Source of the DNA: JBFHRE01 sp041746105
GTDB lineage: Bacteria; Actinomycetota; Acidimicrobiia; Spongiisociales; ZC4RG35
DNA length: 64,000 nucleotides
Reading direction: 5' to 3'
Assembly: GCA_041746105.1 (NCBI GenBank)
Contig: JBGTHP010000036.1
Coordinates: 11,855-75,854, forward strand
Shown here: in pieces, positions 52,355 to 60,332 of the stretch
Numbering within the stretch: position 1 is the stretch's first letter
How the letters are laid out: every line of letters starts with the position of its first letter
The notes under the pieces: model-generated
The model's database searches: none
Seen by the model: only the letters and a program-made list of their open reading frames with translations
Told to the model about the DNA's origin: nothing
Made by a program: the position numbers and the translations under genes

Positions 52355-54400
52355 TTGGTTCCCAGCAAGATCCGCAACGTGGCATTGGTGGGTCACGGCG
52401 GATGTGGGAAGACCACACTGGCGGAGGCCCTTCTGTTCGTCTCCGGTGCCACAACTCGACAAGGATCGGTCGAGGCCGGCACGTCGACTCTGGACTATGA
52501 GCCAGAGGAGCAGGCCCGATCGATTTCGATCAATCTCGCAACGGCATCGATCGACTGGAATGACCATCGGATCAATCTCATCGACACGCCCGGTTATGCG
52601 GATTTCGCCGGAGACGCCCGTGCCGCGTTGCGAGCCGCAGACCTGGCTCTTTTTGTGGTCTCGGCCGTGGACGGCGTCGAGGTTGGCACCGAACTCATGT
52701 GGCGGGCCGCCGGGGATGAAGGGATTCCAAGAGCGATCTTCATCAACAAACTCGACAGAGAGCGGGCATCGTTCGGTCGGACCCTCGAGCAGTTGCGTGA
52801 GTCCTTCGGGAAGCGAGTTGCCCCGATCCAGATTCCGGTGGGTCAAGAAGCCGACCTTCGCGGTCTTGCCAGGGTTGTTTCGAGCAGGGTGTACGTCTAC
52901 GAGAAGGACAACCCAATCGGAAAGCTGACCGAACCGGCGCCGGATGAGGTCGCCGCCTTGCTGTCGCAAACCCACACCGCCCTCATCGAGTCGGTCGTCG
53001 AAACCGACGAGGCTCTGATGGAGGCCTACTTCGAGGGCAAGGAACCGAATCGTGACGTGATCGTCAAGACGGTGCACCAGGGAATGCTGGCCGGCGCGAT
53101 CTTCCCGGTACTCGTCGGGTCGGCCGAGCGGCTGATCGGGATCGACACGTTGGCCGAGTTCATCGTCGACTTCGGCCCGACTCCGCTAGAGCGGGTGGTA
53201 CCTCCGTTGATCGCCGGTACCTTTGATGTGAGCGAAGGTGGTCCCACGGTTGCGACCGTTTTCAAGACCGTATCAGACCCTTTTGTCGGAAAGATCTCAT
53301 TGATCCGGGTCGTCTCGGGTTCGATCAAACGCGACAGCGTGCTCGAATTGTCTTCTGGGGAACAAGCCAGGATGCACAATCTGTTCCATCTCCAGGGCAA
53401 AGAGCACACCGACGTCGACGAAGTCGTCTGCGGTGATATCGCCGCCGTCGCCAAGGTCGATGGAGCCAAGACCGGACTAACGCTCCGCACCCCTGGCAGC
53501 CATATCGAGTTCGCCCCGATTGCCTATCCGCGTCCTGTGATGGAGGTGGCGATCACGCCCCACACCAACCAGGACGAAGACAAGCTCTCGATGTCGTTGT
53601 CACGAATGGCGGAGGAGGATCCGACCCTCGCAGTCGAATATCGCGCCGAAACCCATGAGACGATCCTGACAGGGCTCGGAGACGCCCATCTCGACGTCAC
53701 CGTCCAAAAGATTGCGCGCAAGTTCGGGGTCCACGTCGACACCCATCCGGCCCGAATCCCCTATCGCGAGACCATTTCGGCATCGGCCGAGGCAGAAGGC
53801 AAGCACAAGAAGCAGTCGGGGGGTCGCGGTCAGTTTGCGGTGGCAGTTGTTCGTTTTGCTCCAAGGCCTCGCGGCACCGGTTACGAGTACATCGACTCGA
53901 TCAAGGGTGGCACCATCCCTCGCCAGTTCATTCCGGCCGTCGACAAGGGTGTGCATGAGGCCGCAGAACGTGGCCTTCTTGCCGGATTTCCCCTGGTCGA
54001 CTTCTCTGCAGAGGTGATCGACGGCAAGTATCACGCCGTCGACTCAGACGAGCTCAGTTTCAGAATGGCAGGAATCCAGGCTCTCAAAACGGCGGCGCCG
54101 CGGCTGGCGGCGGTTTTGCTTGAACCCGTCATGCGCCTTACGGTGCGCGTTCCGGAAGACCACACCGGAGATATCATGGGAGATATCAACGCCAAACGCG
54201 GGCGTGTCCTCGGAATGGACACGGACGGCTCGATGAGAGTCGTGACGGCCGAGGTTCCGATGGCCGAGGTGCAGCGATATGCGGTCGACCTCCGGTCGAT
54301 GACAAGCGGCCGCGGCAGCTTCGAAGTGGAGTTCGACCACTATGCCGAGGTCCCGCATCAGGAGGCACAGAGGGTGATTGCCGCCCACCGACGAGAGTAG
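52355..54400 (+). CDS. Elongation factor G-like GTPase (EF-G2/FusA2 type)
   Basis: 681 residues from a TTG with a strong AGGAGGT. Five EF-G domains. The P-loop is VALVGHGGCGKTTLAE, not the canonical AHIDAGKTTT of translational EF-G; G3 is DTPGYADFAG and G4 NKLDRE. These features place it in the EF-G-like group, which in other bacteria does not translocate or has a specialised, poorly known role. The genome must have a separate fusA beside rpsL. Followed by gltA after 11 bases. Confidence 0.9.
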   Translation: MVPSKIRNVALVGHGGCGKTTLAEALLFVSGATTRQGSVEAGTSTLDYEPEEQARSISINLATASIDWNDHRINLIDTPGYADFAGDARAALRAADLALFVVSAVDGVEVGTELMWRAAGDEGIPRAIFINKLDRERASFGRTLEQLRESFGKRVAPIQIPVGQEADLRGLARVVSSRVYVYEKDNPIGKLTEPAPDEVAALLSQTHTALIESVVETDEALMEAYFEGKEPNRDVIVKTVHQGMLAGAIFPVLVGSAERLIGIDTLAEFIVDFGPTPLERVVPPLIAGTFDVSEGGPTVATVFKTVSDPFVGKISLIRVVSGSIKRDSVLELSSGEQARMHNLFHLQGKEHTDVDEVVCGDIAAVAKVDGAKTGLTLRTPGSHIEFAPIAYPRPVMEVAITPHTNQDEDKLSMSLSRMAEEDPTLAVEYRAETHETILTGLGDAHLDVTVQKIARKFGVHVDTHPARIPYRETISASAEAEGKHKKQSGGRGQFAVAVVRFAPRPRGTGYEYIDSIKGGTIPRQFIPAVDKGVHEAAERGLLAGFPLVDFSAEVIDGKYHAVDSDELSFRMAGIQALKTAAPRLAAVLLEPVMRLTVRVPEDHTGDIMGDINAKRGRVLGMDTDGSMRVVTAEVPMAEVQRYAVDLRSMTSGRGSFEVEFDHYAEVPHQEAQRVIAAHRRE

Positions 54401-54411
54401 GAGTAGACCGA

Positions 54412-55695
54412 ATGCGAGAAGTCGTCGTCCGGTATGGAGACAAAGAAATCAGCCTGCCGGTCGTCGAAGCGGTCGACGGGGACGACGCAATCGACATCTC
54501 CAGTCTTCGCTCCAAGCTTGGGCTCGTCACCATCGATCGTGGCTTCGCCAACACTGCCGAGAGCCGCTCCTCTGTCAGTTATCTCGACGGTGAGGCCGGG
54601 ATTCTGCGCTACCGGGGGTACCCGATCGAACAAGTGGCCGAGAACGGCGACTTCCTCGAGGTGGCCTTTCTACTTCTGTACGGCGAGTTGCCCAGTACGG
54701 CCGAGTTGGATGAGTTCAAGGATTCGATCGTCCGTCACACGCTCCTCAGGGAAGACACAAAACATCTGTTCGAGGCGTTTCCCCACGAGGCTCACCCGAT
54801 GCAGATCCTGGCGTCGGCGACGACCGCGCTTGCAACGTATTACGCAGATGCACTCGATCCCAAGTCGGAAGAAGCAGTCGATATCTCCGCCAGGCGCCTC
54901 ATCGCGAAATTGCCGACGATGGTCGCCTGGGCATACAAATACCGGGTTCACCAGCCATACGTTTATCCAAGAAATGAACTCGGATACGCAGCAAACTTCC
55001 TCCACATGATGTTTTCTGTCCCATCTGAGCCCTACATCGCCAATCCGGCGGTGGCCAGGGCGCTCAACGTCCTGCTGATCCTGCATGCCGACCATGGCCA
55101 GAATTGTTCTGCAACTGCAGTGCGCCTGGTCGGCTCCGGCGAGGCCAACATCTTCTCGTCGGTCTCTGCAGGCATCCATGCCCTTTCCGGGCCGCTCCAC
55201 GGAGGCGCCAACCAAGAGGTTCTAGAGATGCTCGAGCGGATCGTTGCCGATGGCGGTGACGTCTCTCGCTATGTCGCCAAAGCCAAGGACAAGGCAGATC
55301 CGTTCCGATTGATGGGGTTTGGGCATCGTGTCTACAAGAACTTCGATCCACGGGCACGAATAATCAAGAGAATGGCCGACCAGGTGCTCCAAGAACTGGG
55401 CGTCGATGACCCACTCCTGGACGTCGCAATGCAGCTCGAGGAGGTCGCTCTCAACGATGACTACTTCCTCGAGCGGAAGCTCTACCCCAATGTGGACTTC
55501 TATTCGGGGCTCATCTATCGAGCAATGGGTTTCCCGACGGACCTCTTCACGGTACTCTTCGCAATGGGCCGGCTGCCAGGCTGGCTCTCCCAGTGGAAAG
55601 AGATGACCTTCGATCCGGGTGCCAAGATCTATCGCCCGCGTGCAGTTTATATCGGCTCTCCCGAGCGCAATTGGGTGCCGATCGACGAACGCTGA
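54412..55695 (+). CDS. gltA: Citrate synthase
   Basis: 427 residues, hexameric-type long form. Catalytic residues in GPLHGGANQEVLEML, GFGHRVYKNFDPRA and PNVDFYSG (His, His, Asp). Condenses oxaloacetate and acetyl-CoA. GGAG lies 10 bases before the ATG. Probably co-transcribed with the EF-G-like gene; its stop directly abuts the convergent unknown gene. Confidence 0.97.
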   Translation: MREVVVRYGDKEISLPVVEAVDGDDAIDISSLRSKLGLVTIDRGFANTAESRSSVSYLDGEAGILRYRGYPIEQVAENGDFLEVAFLLLYGELPSTAELDEFKDSIVRHTLLREDTKHLFEAFPHEAHPMQILASATTALATYYADALDPKSEEAVDISARRLIAKLPTMVAWAYKYRVHQPYVYPRNELGYAANFLHMMFSVPSEPYIANPAVARALNVLLILHADHGQNCSATAVRLVGSGEANIFSSVSAGIHALSGPLHGGANQEVLEMLERIVADGGDVSRYVAKAKDKADPFRLMGFGHRVYKNFDPRARIIKRMADQVLQELGVDDPLLDVAMQLEEVALNDDYFLERKLYPNVDFYSGLIYRAMGFPTDLFTVLFAMGRLPGWLSQWKEMTFDPGAKIYRPRAVYIGSPERNWVPIDER

Positions 55696-56199
55696 TCAGG
55701 CGGTTGCCGGAACATCCTCTGTGTAGGTTTCGCCGATGACGACGCCCTCGACCGCGTCGAGTTGGACCAGGGCACGCCGAGTCGGTGGATTGTCCGCCGA
55801 ATAAACGATCACCTGCCAGCGAGGGCGCGACCGCCATCCGCTGAAAGTGATCGCGGCCGAAGCGTGACCGACGGCGAATGGCACCGCGGTTCCTGCAGTC
55901 AGGAGCGCTTGCTCCTGGTCGACATTCAGATCCCAGGCGGCCACAAAGTGCCAAGCGGACACGCCGAGGCTCAACCCGGCTGCAATCCACCAACCCGTTG
56001 ATCCCACCAGGGACGCCGCAGCCATCGCAGCTCCGAGGCATAGATAGATCCAGCCTCCGATCCGCCGACGTCTCGGGTTCGGGAACCTGTATTCCTCTAC
56101 GGTGTCGGCATCGAGTTCACTCGGGACGGCTTCGGCCGCAGCAGCCTCGGCGTCGATGTATATACCCTTGCGGTCGATTGGTGGCCGGCTGTCGGTCAA
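55696..56199 (-). CDS. Unknown two-span membrane protein, coupled to thrS
   Basis: 167 residues from a TTG at 56199 that overlaps the thrS stop (TTGA). About 55 hydrophilic residues, then two close hydrophobic segments (IYLCLGAAMAAASLVGST, WWIAAGLSLGVSAWHFVAA), then ~75 residues of mixed beta-like sequence on the same side (FAVGHASAAITFSGWRSRP, WQVIVYSADN). The layout (two spans plus a small soluble domain) resembles bacterial PH-domain membrane proteins, but I cannot assign it. No function known. Confidence 0.7.
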   Translation of the reverse strand: MTDSRPPIDRKGIYIDAEAAAAEAVPSELDADTVEEYRFPNPRRRRIGGWIYLCLGAAMAAASLVGSTGWWIAAGLSLGVSAWHFVAAWDLNVDQEQALLTAGTAVPFAVGHASAAITFSGWRSRPRWQVIVYSADNPPTRRALVQLDAVEGVVIGETYTEDVPATA

Positions 56200-58136
56200 A
56201 TCGAGACTCCTGGCGCTCGTGCCTCTTCGGTCAAAGATCTGATGAAATCGTCCACCTCTACGCCACGTTGCTCGGTTTCGGCTCCATAACGTCGCACACC
56301 GACGGTCCCGGCCTCGACATCCTTGTCTCCGGTGACGAGCACGACTGGGTGTTTGTGCGTGATCGCCCGCCGAATCTTCTCGCCAACAGACTCGTCGCTG
56401 CGATCCACTTCGCTTCTCACACCTGCCCTCCGCATCCTTGAGTCGAGGGCGGCCGCATAGTCGAGGTGACGGTCGGCCACGGGCACGATGGTCGCCTGAA
56501 CCGGCGCCAGCCAGAGCGGAAATGCGCCGGCGTAATGCTCTATCAGAACGCCGAGGAACCTTTCGATCGACCCGGCTTTGGCGCAGTGGATCATTACGGG
56601 CCTCTCCGGTTGGTTGCCGGCCGCGGCGTATTCGATGTCGAAGCGAACGGGTAGAGAGAAATCGAGTTGGATGGTTGAGGTCTGCCACCGCCGACCGATT
56701 GCGTCCTTGACGTGGATATCGATCTTTGGGCCGTAGAAGGCTCCTTCCCCTTCCGCCACCCGGTACTCGATGCCGGAGGTTTCGAGGGCCTGGGCCAGAA
56801 GTTTCTCGGCTTCGTCCCAGAGTTCGAGCTCACCCACCCATTTCTCTGGCCGTGTCGACAGATCGGCCTCGAACTCCGTGAAACCGAAGTCGCGCAACCA
56901 GGTGAGGACAAAATCGAGATGCATCGCCAACTCCGGGGCAAGCTGATCTCGCGTGCAGAAGGCGTGCGAATCGTCCTGGGTGAATCCGCGCGCTCGCAAG
57001 ATTCCGTGGATGACGCCGGAGCGCTCGTACCGATAAACCCCGCCTAATTCGGACAGACGCAACGGAAGATCCCGGTAGGAGCGCGCCCTGCTCTTGTAGA
57101 TCAATACATGGAATGGGCAGTTCATAGGTTTGACCCGGTAGTTGTCGGCCGCATCCATCTCGATCGGCGGGTACATGTTCTCTGCGTAGAAGTCGAGATG
57201 GCCGGAGGTCGACCACAGCACCTCCTTGGCAAGGTGTGGCGAAAAGACGAAGTCGAACCCGAAGCGCTCGTGGAGGAGGCGAGAATGGTCCTCCACCAGT
57301 TTGCGCAGCATTCCGCCCTTCGGATGCCACACCGCGAGTCCTGCTCCCAGTTCACGGGGCCAGCTGAACAGGTCCAGTTCTGGTCCCAGTTTGCGGTGGT
57401 CCCTGCGCTCGGCTTCTGCCAACCGATCGAGGTGCTCGTCCATGGACGCCTTCGACTCCCAGGCGGTGCCGTAGATTCGCTGTAGCTGGGGCCTGTTCTC
57501 GTCGCCGCGCCAGTAGGCACCGGCGCTCCGCAGGAGTTTGAAAGCCTTCAGGCGCCCTGTGCTCGGGAGGTGAGGGCCTCGGCACAGGTCCACGAAATCG
57601 AGATTTCGATAGACGGTGACGGCCTCTGGACCTGCCATCTCCGAGGGATCTACCGAGCGGATGATCTCTTGCTTGAACGGATGTGACGCAAAGAGCTCGA
57701 GGGCGTCTTCGACTCCCAGGGCCTCTCTCGAGAAAGGCTGGTCGGCGGCGACGATATCGCGCATTCGCTCCTCGACCGCGTCGAGGTCGTCTGGTGTAAA
57801 AGGCCTTCCGATGTCGAAGTCGTAATAGAAGCCGTCTTCTATCGCAGGTCCGATCGCAAAAGTGGAGCCAGGGAATAATCCGAGGACGGCCTGCGCCATC
57901 ACATGGGCTGCCGAGTGGCGCATCACGTGGCGGCCCTCGTCAGAGGACTCTGTGATGATCCCGACTTTTCCGCCATGGGGCAACGGACGGCTCAGGTCGA
58001 GCAGGTCCTCATCCAGTCGGATGGCCACCGCAGCCTTCGCCAAACGGGGTCCGATCGCCTCCGCTATCCGGAGGCCGGTCACACCGTCGTCATGCTCGAT
58101 CACTTTTCCGTCGGGAAGTTCTATCTCTATTGGCAC
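56196..58136 (-). CDS. thrS: Threonyl-tRNA synthetase
   Basis: 646 residues, GTG start. TGS domain, editing domain with HSAAHVMAQAV (HxxxH), class II core with the zinc residues in MNCPFHVLIYKSRARSYRDLP and class II motif 2 in RYERSGVIHGILRARGFTQDDSH, and the anticodon domain. Same position after pgsA as in mycobacteria, but with plus-strand genes in between. Confidence 0.97.
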   Translation of the reverse strand: MPIEIELPDGKVIEHDDGVTGLRIAEAIGPRLAKAAVAIRLDEDLLDLSRPLPHGGKVGIITESSDEGRHVMRHSAAHVMAQAVLGLFPGSTFAIGPAIEDGFYYDFDIGRPFTPDDLDAVEERMRDIVAADQPFSREALGVEDALELFASHPFKQEIIRSVDPSEMAGPEAVTVYRNLDFVDLCRGPHLPSTGRLKAFKLLRSAGAYWRGDENRPQLQRIYGTAWESKASMDEHLDRLAEAERRDHRKLGPELDLFSWPRELGAGLAVWHPKGGMLRKLVEDHSRLLHERFGFDFVFSPHLAKEVLWSTSGHLDFYAENMYPPIEMDAADNYRVKPMNCPFHVLIYKSRARSYRDLPLRLSELGGVYRYERSGVIHGILRARGFTQDDSHAFCTRDQLAPELAMHLDFVLTWLRDFGFTEFEADLSTRPEKWVGELELWDEAEKLLAQALETSGIEYRVAEGEGAFYGPKIDIHVKDAIGRRWQTSTIQLDFSLPVRFDIEYAAAGNQPERPVMIHCAKAGSIERFLGVLIEHYAGAFPLWLAPVQATIVPVADRHLDYAAALDSRMRRAGVRSEVDRSDESVGEKIRRAITHKHPVVLVTGDKDVEAGTVGVRRYGAETEQRGVEVDDFIRSLTEEARAPGVSI

Positions 58137-58326
58137 GGTTCGTTCTCGCTAGGCTGTTGGCAGGCAACCAGGGTACCCGTGTCCTGATGACGTCTTGGTC
58201 GACTTTCGTCGATGCGTCCGACCGGCCGAGCCGCCAATCCGGGGTGCAGCCCTCCTGGCGTCCACACAAAGAGACAAACCGGACGCAGCACCTATCGTGC
58301 GGCGACGGCACCGAAGGAAGGGATCG
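58137..58326. promoter_or_regulatory. Divergent intergenic region thrS / pseudokinase gene
   Basis: 190 bases. Plus strand: TATCGT (58293-58298) and GAAGGAAGGGA just before the ATG at 58327. Minus strand: no clean -10 at a leaderless distance from the thrS GTG; a GGTACCCT is further up. I looked for a T-box (specifier and antiterminator) before thrS and did not find one. Confidence 0.35.
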
Positions 58327-59154
58327 ATGAAGGCTCAACTCGTTGTAGAGGCCATCTCACCCACTGCGTCGATCAAAACGCTCTCCGCCTCGACCAATCA
58401 GGTATTTCGTCTGACCGAGGAAACCGGCGAGACCTCGATCGTCAAGGTGTACTCAACGCCGGCTCGGGAGCGTCGGGAACGTCATGCGCTCGAGGCTCTG
58501 GCCGGGGTAAAAGGCGTGCCCGAGATCATCGAGCGAGGGTCGACCGAGTCGATGCCCTGGATCAAGATGACCGACGGCGGTGTCTGGAACGTTTCATCGC
58601 TGCCAAAAAACCTTACTGTCGTTGTCGAGTGTGGCCGGGTGATGCGCGCCGTCCACGAATCCGGGGCAAACATCACGAACCTGGACTCCGGAATCGATTC
58701 GGATTACGTGTCCAATCATTTCAGATCCACTTTGGAGCGCCTGGAGCGGTTCCGCCGGCGCCTCGGAATGCCGGCGGAAGTTTTGGAACGCGCGAAGGCA
58801 AGCTCCAATACGCCGGTTGGCAGCGCTCCAGCGCCTTCCCACACCAATCCAGAACCTCGAAACTTCGCAGTCAACGATTCGGGCGAGGTGACAATGATCG
58901 GTTGGGAATATGCCACTCTGGCTCCTCCGGAGTGGGATCTATCGCTGGCGGCCTGGCGCTTCAGTCGTGAAGTGGGCGGCGATGCCTCCGATGCCCTCTG
59001 GGAAGGGTACGGAGCAACATTTCCTCCAGATCGATTGCGTCCCTGGGTCGCGTACCACTCGTCGATGATGATGCTCGAGGCCGCAGAACGACGCGACGGA
59101 CGCCTTGGTGATCTGGCATACCTCGTCGACGATCTCGCCAATTCGGTGGATTGA
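58327..59154 (+). CDS. Aminoglycoside phosphotransferase-fold pseudokinase
   Basis: 275 residues from the ATG with GAAGGAAGGGA ahead. The fold is that of APH/choline-kinase proteins: VFRLTEETGETSIVKVYS (ATP lysine), GVPEIIERG, and an active-site loop then a WE-containing strand. But the loop HGDxHPxN reads H172-T-N174-P-E-P-R-N, and the metal strand I-D-W-E reads I-G192-W-E. So both aspartates needed for phosphotransfer and Mg binding are replaced. The rest (PPEWDLSLAAWRF) is well kept, arguing for selection as a non-catalytic binder. Divergent from thrS. Confidence 0.8.
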   Translation: MKAQLVVEAISPTASIKTLSASTNQVFRLTEETGETSIVKVYSTPARERRERHALEALAGVKGVPEIIERGSTESMPWIKMTDGGVWNVSSLPKNLTVVVECGRVMRAVHESGANITNLDSGIDSDYVSNHFRSTLERLERFRRRLGMPAEVLERAKASSNTPVGSAPAPSHTNPEPRNFAVNDSGEVTMIGWEYATLAPPEWDLSLAAWRFSREVGGDASDALWEGYGATFPPDRLRPWVAYHSSMMMLEAAERRDGRLGDLAYLVDDLANSVD

Positions 59155-59231
59155 ACGGGACCGCGAAATCCCAGGCTGTTACTGCGGTTCGCCCTAGCGT
59201 TAGGCCAGTCCTGACCTAGGAGTGTGTGTAG

Positions 59232-59411
59232 GTGCTTGATGTGCTGCGTTCGGTCGTTCCGTTTTCGATGATCCGGTTGCCGCAGAAAGCTGTTCCTGTG
59301 GCAGGTTTGGCGAACGCCTTCGCAGACAACGACCTCCCGTGTCCGTGGTGCAATGCCTACACGGTTGAGAACGACCCCCGCTGTCCATCGTGCGGGCGAC
59401 GTTTCGGCTGA
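59232..59411 (+). CDS. Small zinc-ribbon protein, 59 residues
   Basis: GTG at 59232, with AGGAG about 10 bases before it and TAGCGT at 59195-59200. The C-terminal third has C37-x2-C40 and C51-x2-C54 (LPCPWCNAYTVE and DPRCPSCGRRFG), a rubredoxin-like zinc ribbon; the N-terminal part is a possible amphipathic helix. It ends two bases before the convergent mshD stop. Too short for many gene callers. Function unknown. Confidence 0.65.
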   Translation: MLDVLRSVVPFSMIRLPQKAVPVAGLANAFADNDLPCPWCNAYTVENDPRCPSCGRRFG

Positions 59412-59412
59412 G

Positions 59413-60288
59413 TCACACATTGATCGTGAAAGAACGATCAATGTGGTGCAACTCGAACCCGAGTTCGTCGTAGAGCGCCAACGCAGGGCGATTGTCGGCA
59501 TCGACATACAGGATGGCCCGGTCGCAACCGACGTCGGATAGGTACGCGAGTCCGAGCCCAACGAGGCTCCGCCCAAGGCGATGCCCCCCGAAAACAGGAT
59601 CGACTGCGATGACATAGATTTCGCCGGTGTGAGAGTCGTGGATCTTGGTCCAGCAGAACCCTGCCAGTTCGTCGCCTCGCCACGCCAGGACGAATCCGGC
59701 GGGATCGAACCATGGTTGGGATTGACGATCCTTCAGCACTTCGAGCGTCCACGAACCGTTCTCAGGATGCCCGGCGAACGCCCGATTGTTGGCGGTCAAC
59801 CAGACCTCATCGTCTGTGCCAGGCCGGAAGATGGCGCGCCGAAACCCTGACGGCAGCGGTTGAGTCTCAGGCCTGGGCAGCGGCGCCCACAGTTGGCGTA
59901 GCTCGCGTTCACGCTGAAACCCGGCTGCAACCAGCGCCTGGCCCAGGTGAGGTTGGAAAGCCCAGACTCTGACCCGTTTGCCCCCGGCCGCCCTTATCGT
60001 TTCCAGACCGGTTGCGATTGCAGCTTCGAGGCTGGCTCGAGCCCGGTGAAGCGGGTGAATTGCCAGTTCCATCGCCCACGTGGTCGAGTCTTGTCTGGAC
60101 AACGCGATATATGCGACGATGGCTTTGCCGACCCTGCCGACGAGACCGCCGTGTTCCGGTCCACCGGACAGCAGGTCGAGATACTTGTGTTCCCCCAACG
60201 GTCGATGCCCATCCGCCTGTTCGATGACGGCGAACAGGCGATCAAGGGCTTGGACGTCGTCTGGTTGTTCGACGGCTATGAATTGCAC
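59413..60288 (-). CDS. mshD: Mycothiol synthase
   Basis: 291 residues, two tandem GNAT domains. The C-terminal one has NRAFAGHPENGSW, PWFDPAGFVLA, GFCWTKIH, GEIYVIAVDPVFGGHRLGR and LYVDADNRPALALY, a residue pattern specific to MshD. It acetylates Cys-GlcN-Ins with acetyl-CoA as the last step of mycothiol synthesis, so the organism uses mycothiol. GTG start, TACCGT 6 bases upstream. Confidence 0.93.
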   Translation of the reverse strand: MQFIAVEQPDDVQALDRLFAVIEQADGHRPLGEHKYLDLLSGGPEHGGLVGRVGKAIVAYIALSRQDSTTWAMELAIHPLHRARASLEAAIATGLETIRAAGGKRVRVWAFQPHLGQALVAAGFQRERELRQLWAPLPRPETQPLPSGFRRAIFRPGTDDEVWLTANNRAFAGHPENGSWTLEVLKDRQSQPWFDPAGFVLAWRGDELAGFCWTKIHDSHTGEIYVIAVDPVFGGHRLGRSLVGLGLAYLSDVGCDRAILYVDADNRPALALYDELGFELHHIDRSFTINV

Positions 60289-60332
60289 CGGTTCACGGTA
60301 ACTCGGTTCCAGTGCGCCTATCCTGTCGCCTC
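60289..60332. promoter_or_regulatory. Divergent leaderless promoters, mshD and patatin-like gene
   Basis: Only 44 bases lie between the two GTG starts. Minus strand: TACCGT (60300-60295), 6 bases before mshD. Plus strand: TATCCT (60319-60324), 8 bases before the patatin-like gene. With so little space each -35 region must lie inside the other unit. Confidence 0.5.

Noticed and set aside
58137..58326. T-box riboswitch upstream of thrS
   Set aside because: No T-box consensus, specifier loop or terminator/antiterminator pair found.
59155..59194. ACCGC...GCGGT inverted repeat after the pseudokinase gene
   Set aside because: Only five paired bases with a 19-base loop; too weak to call a terminator.
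60312..60332. Patatin start at GTG 60312
   Set aside because: It would put the -10 hexamer inside the gene; MSTVGLVLGGGG from 60333 fits the family.
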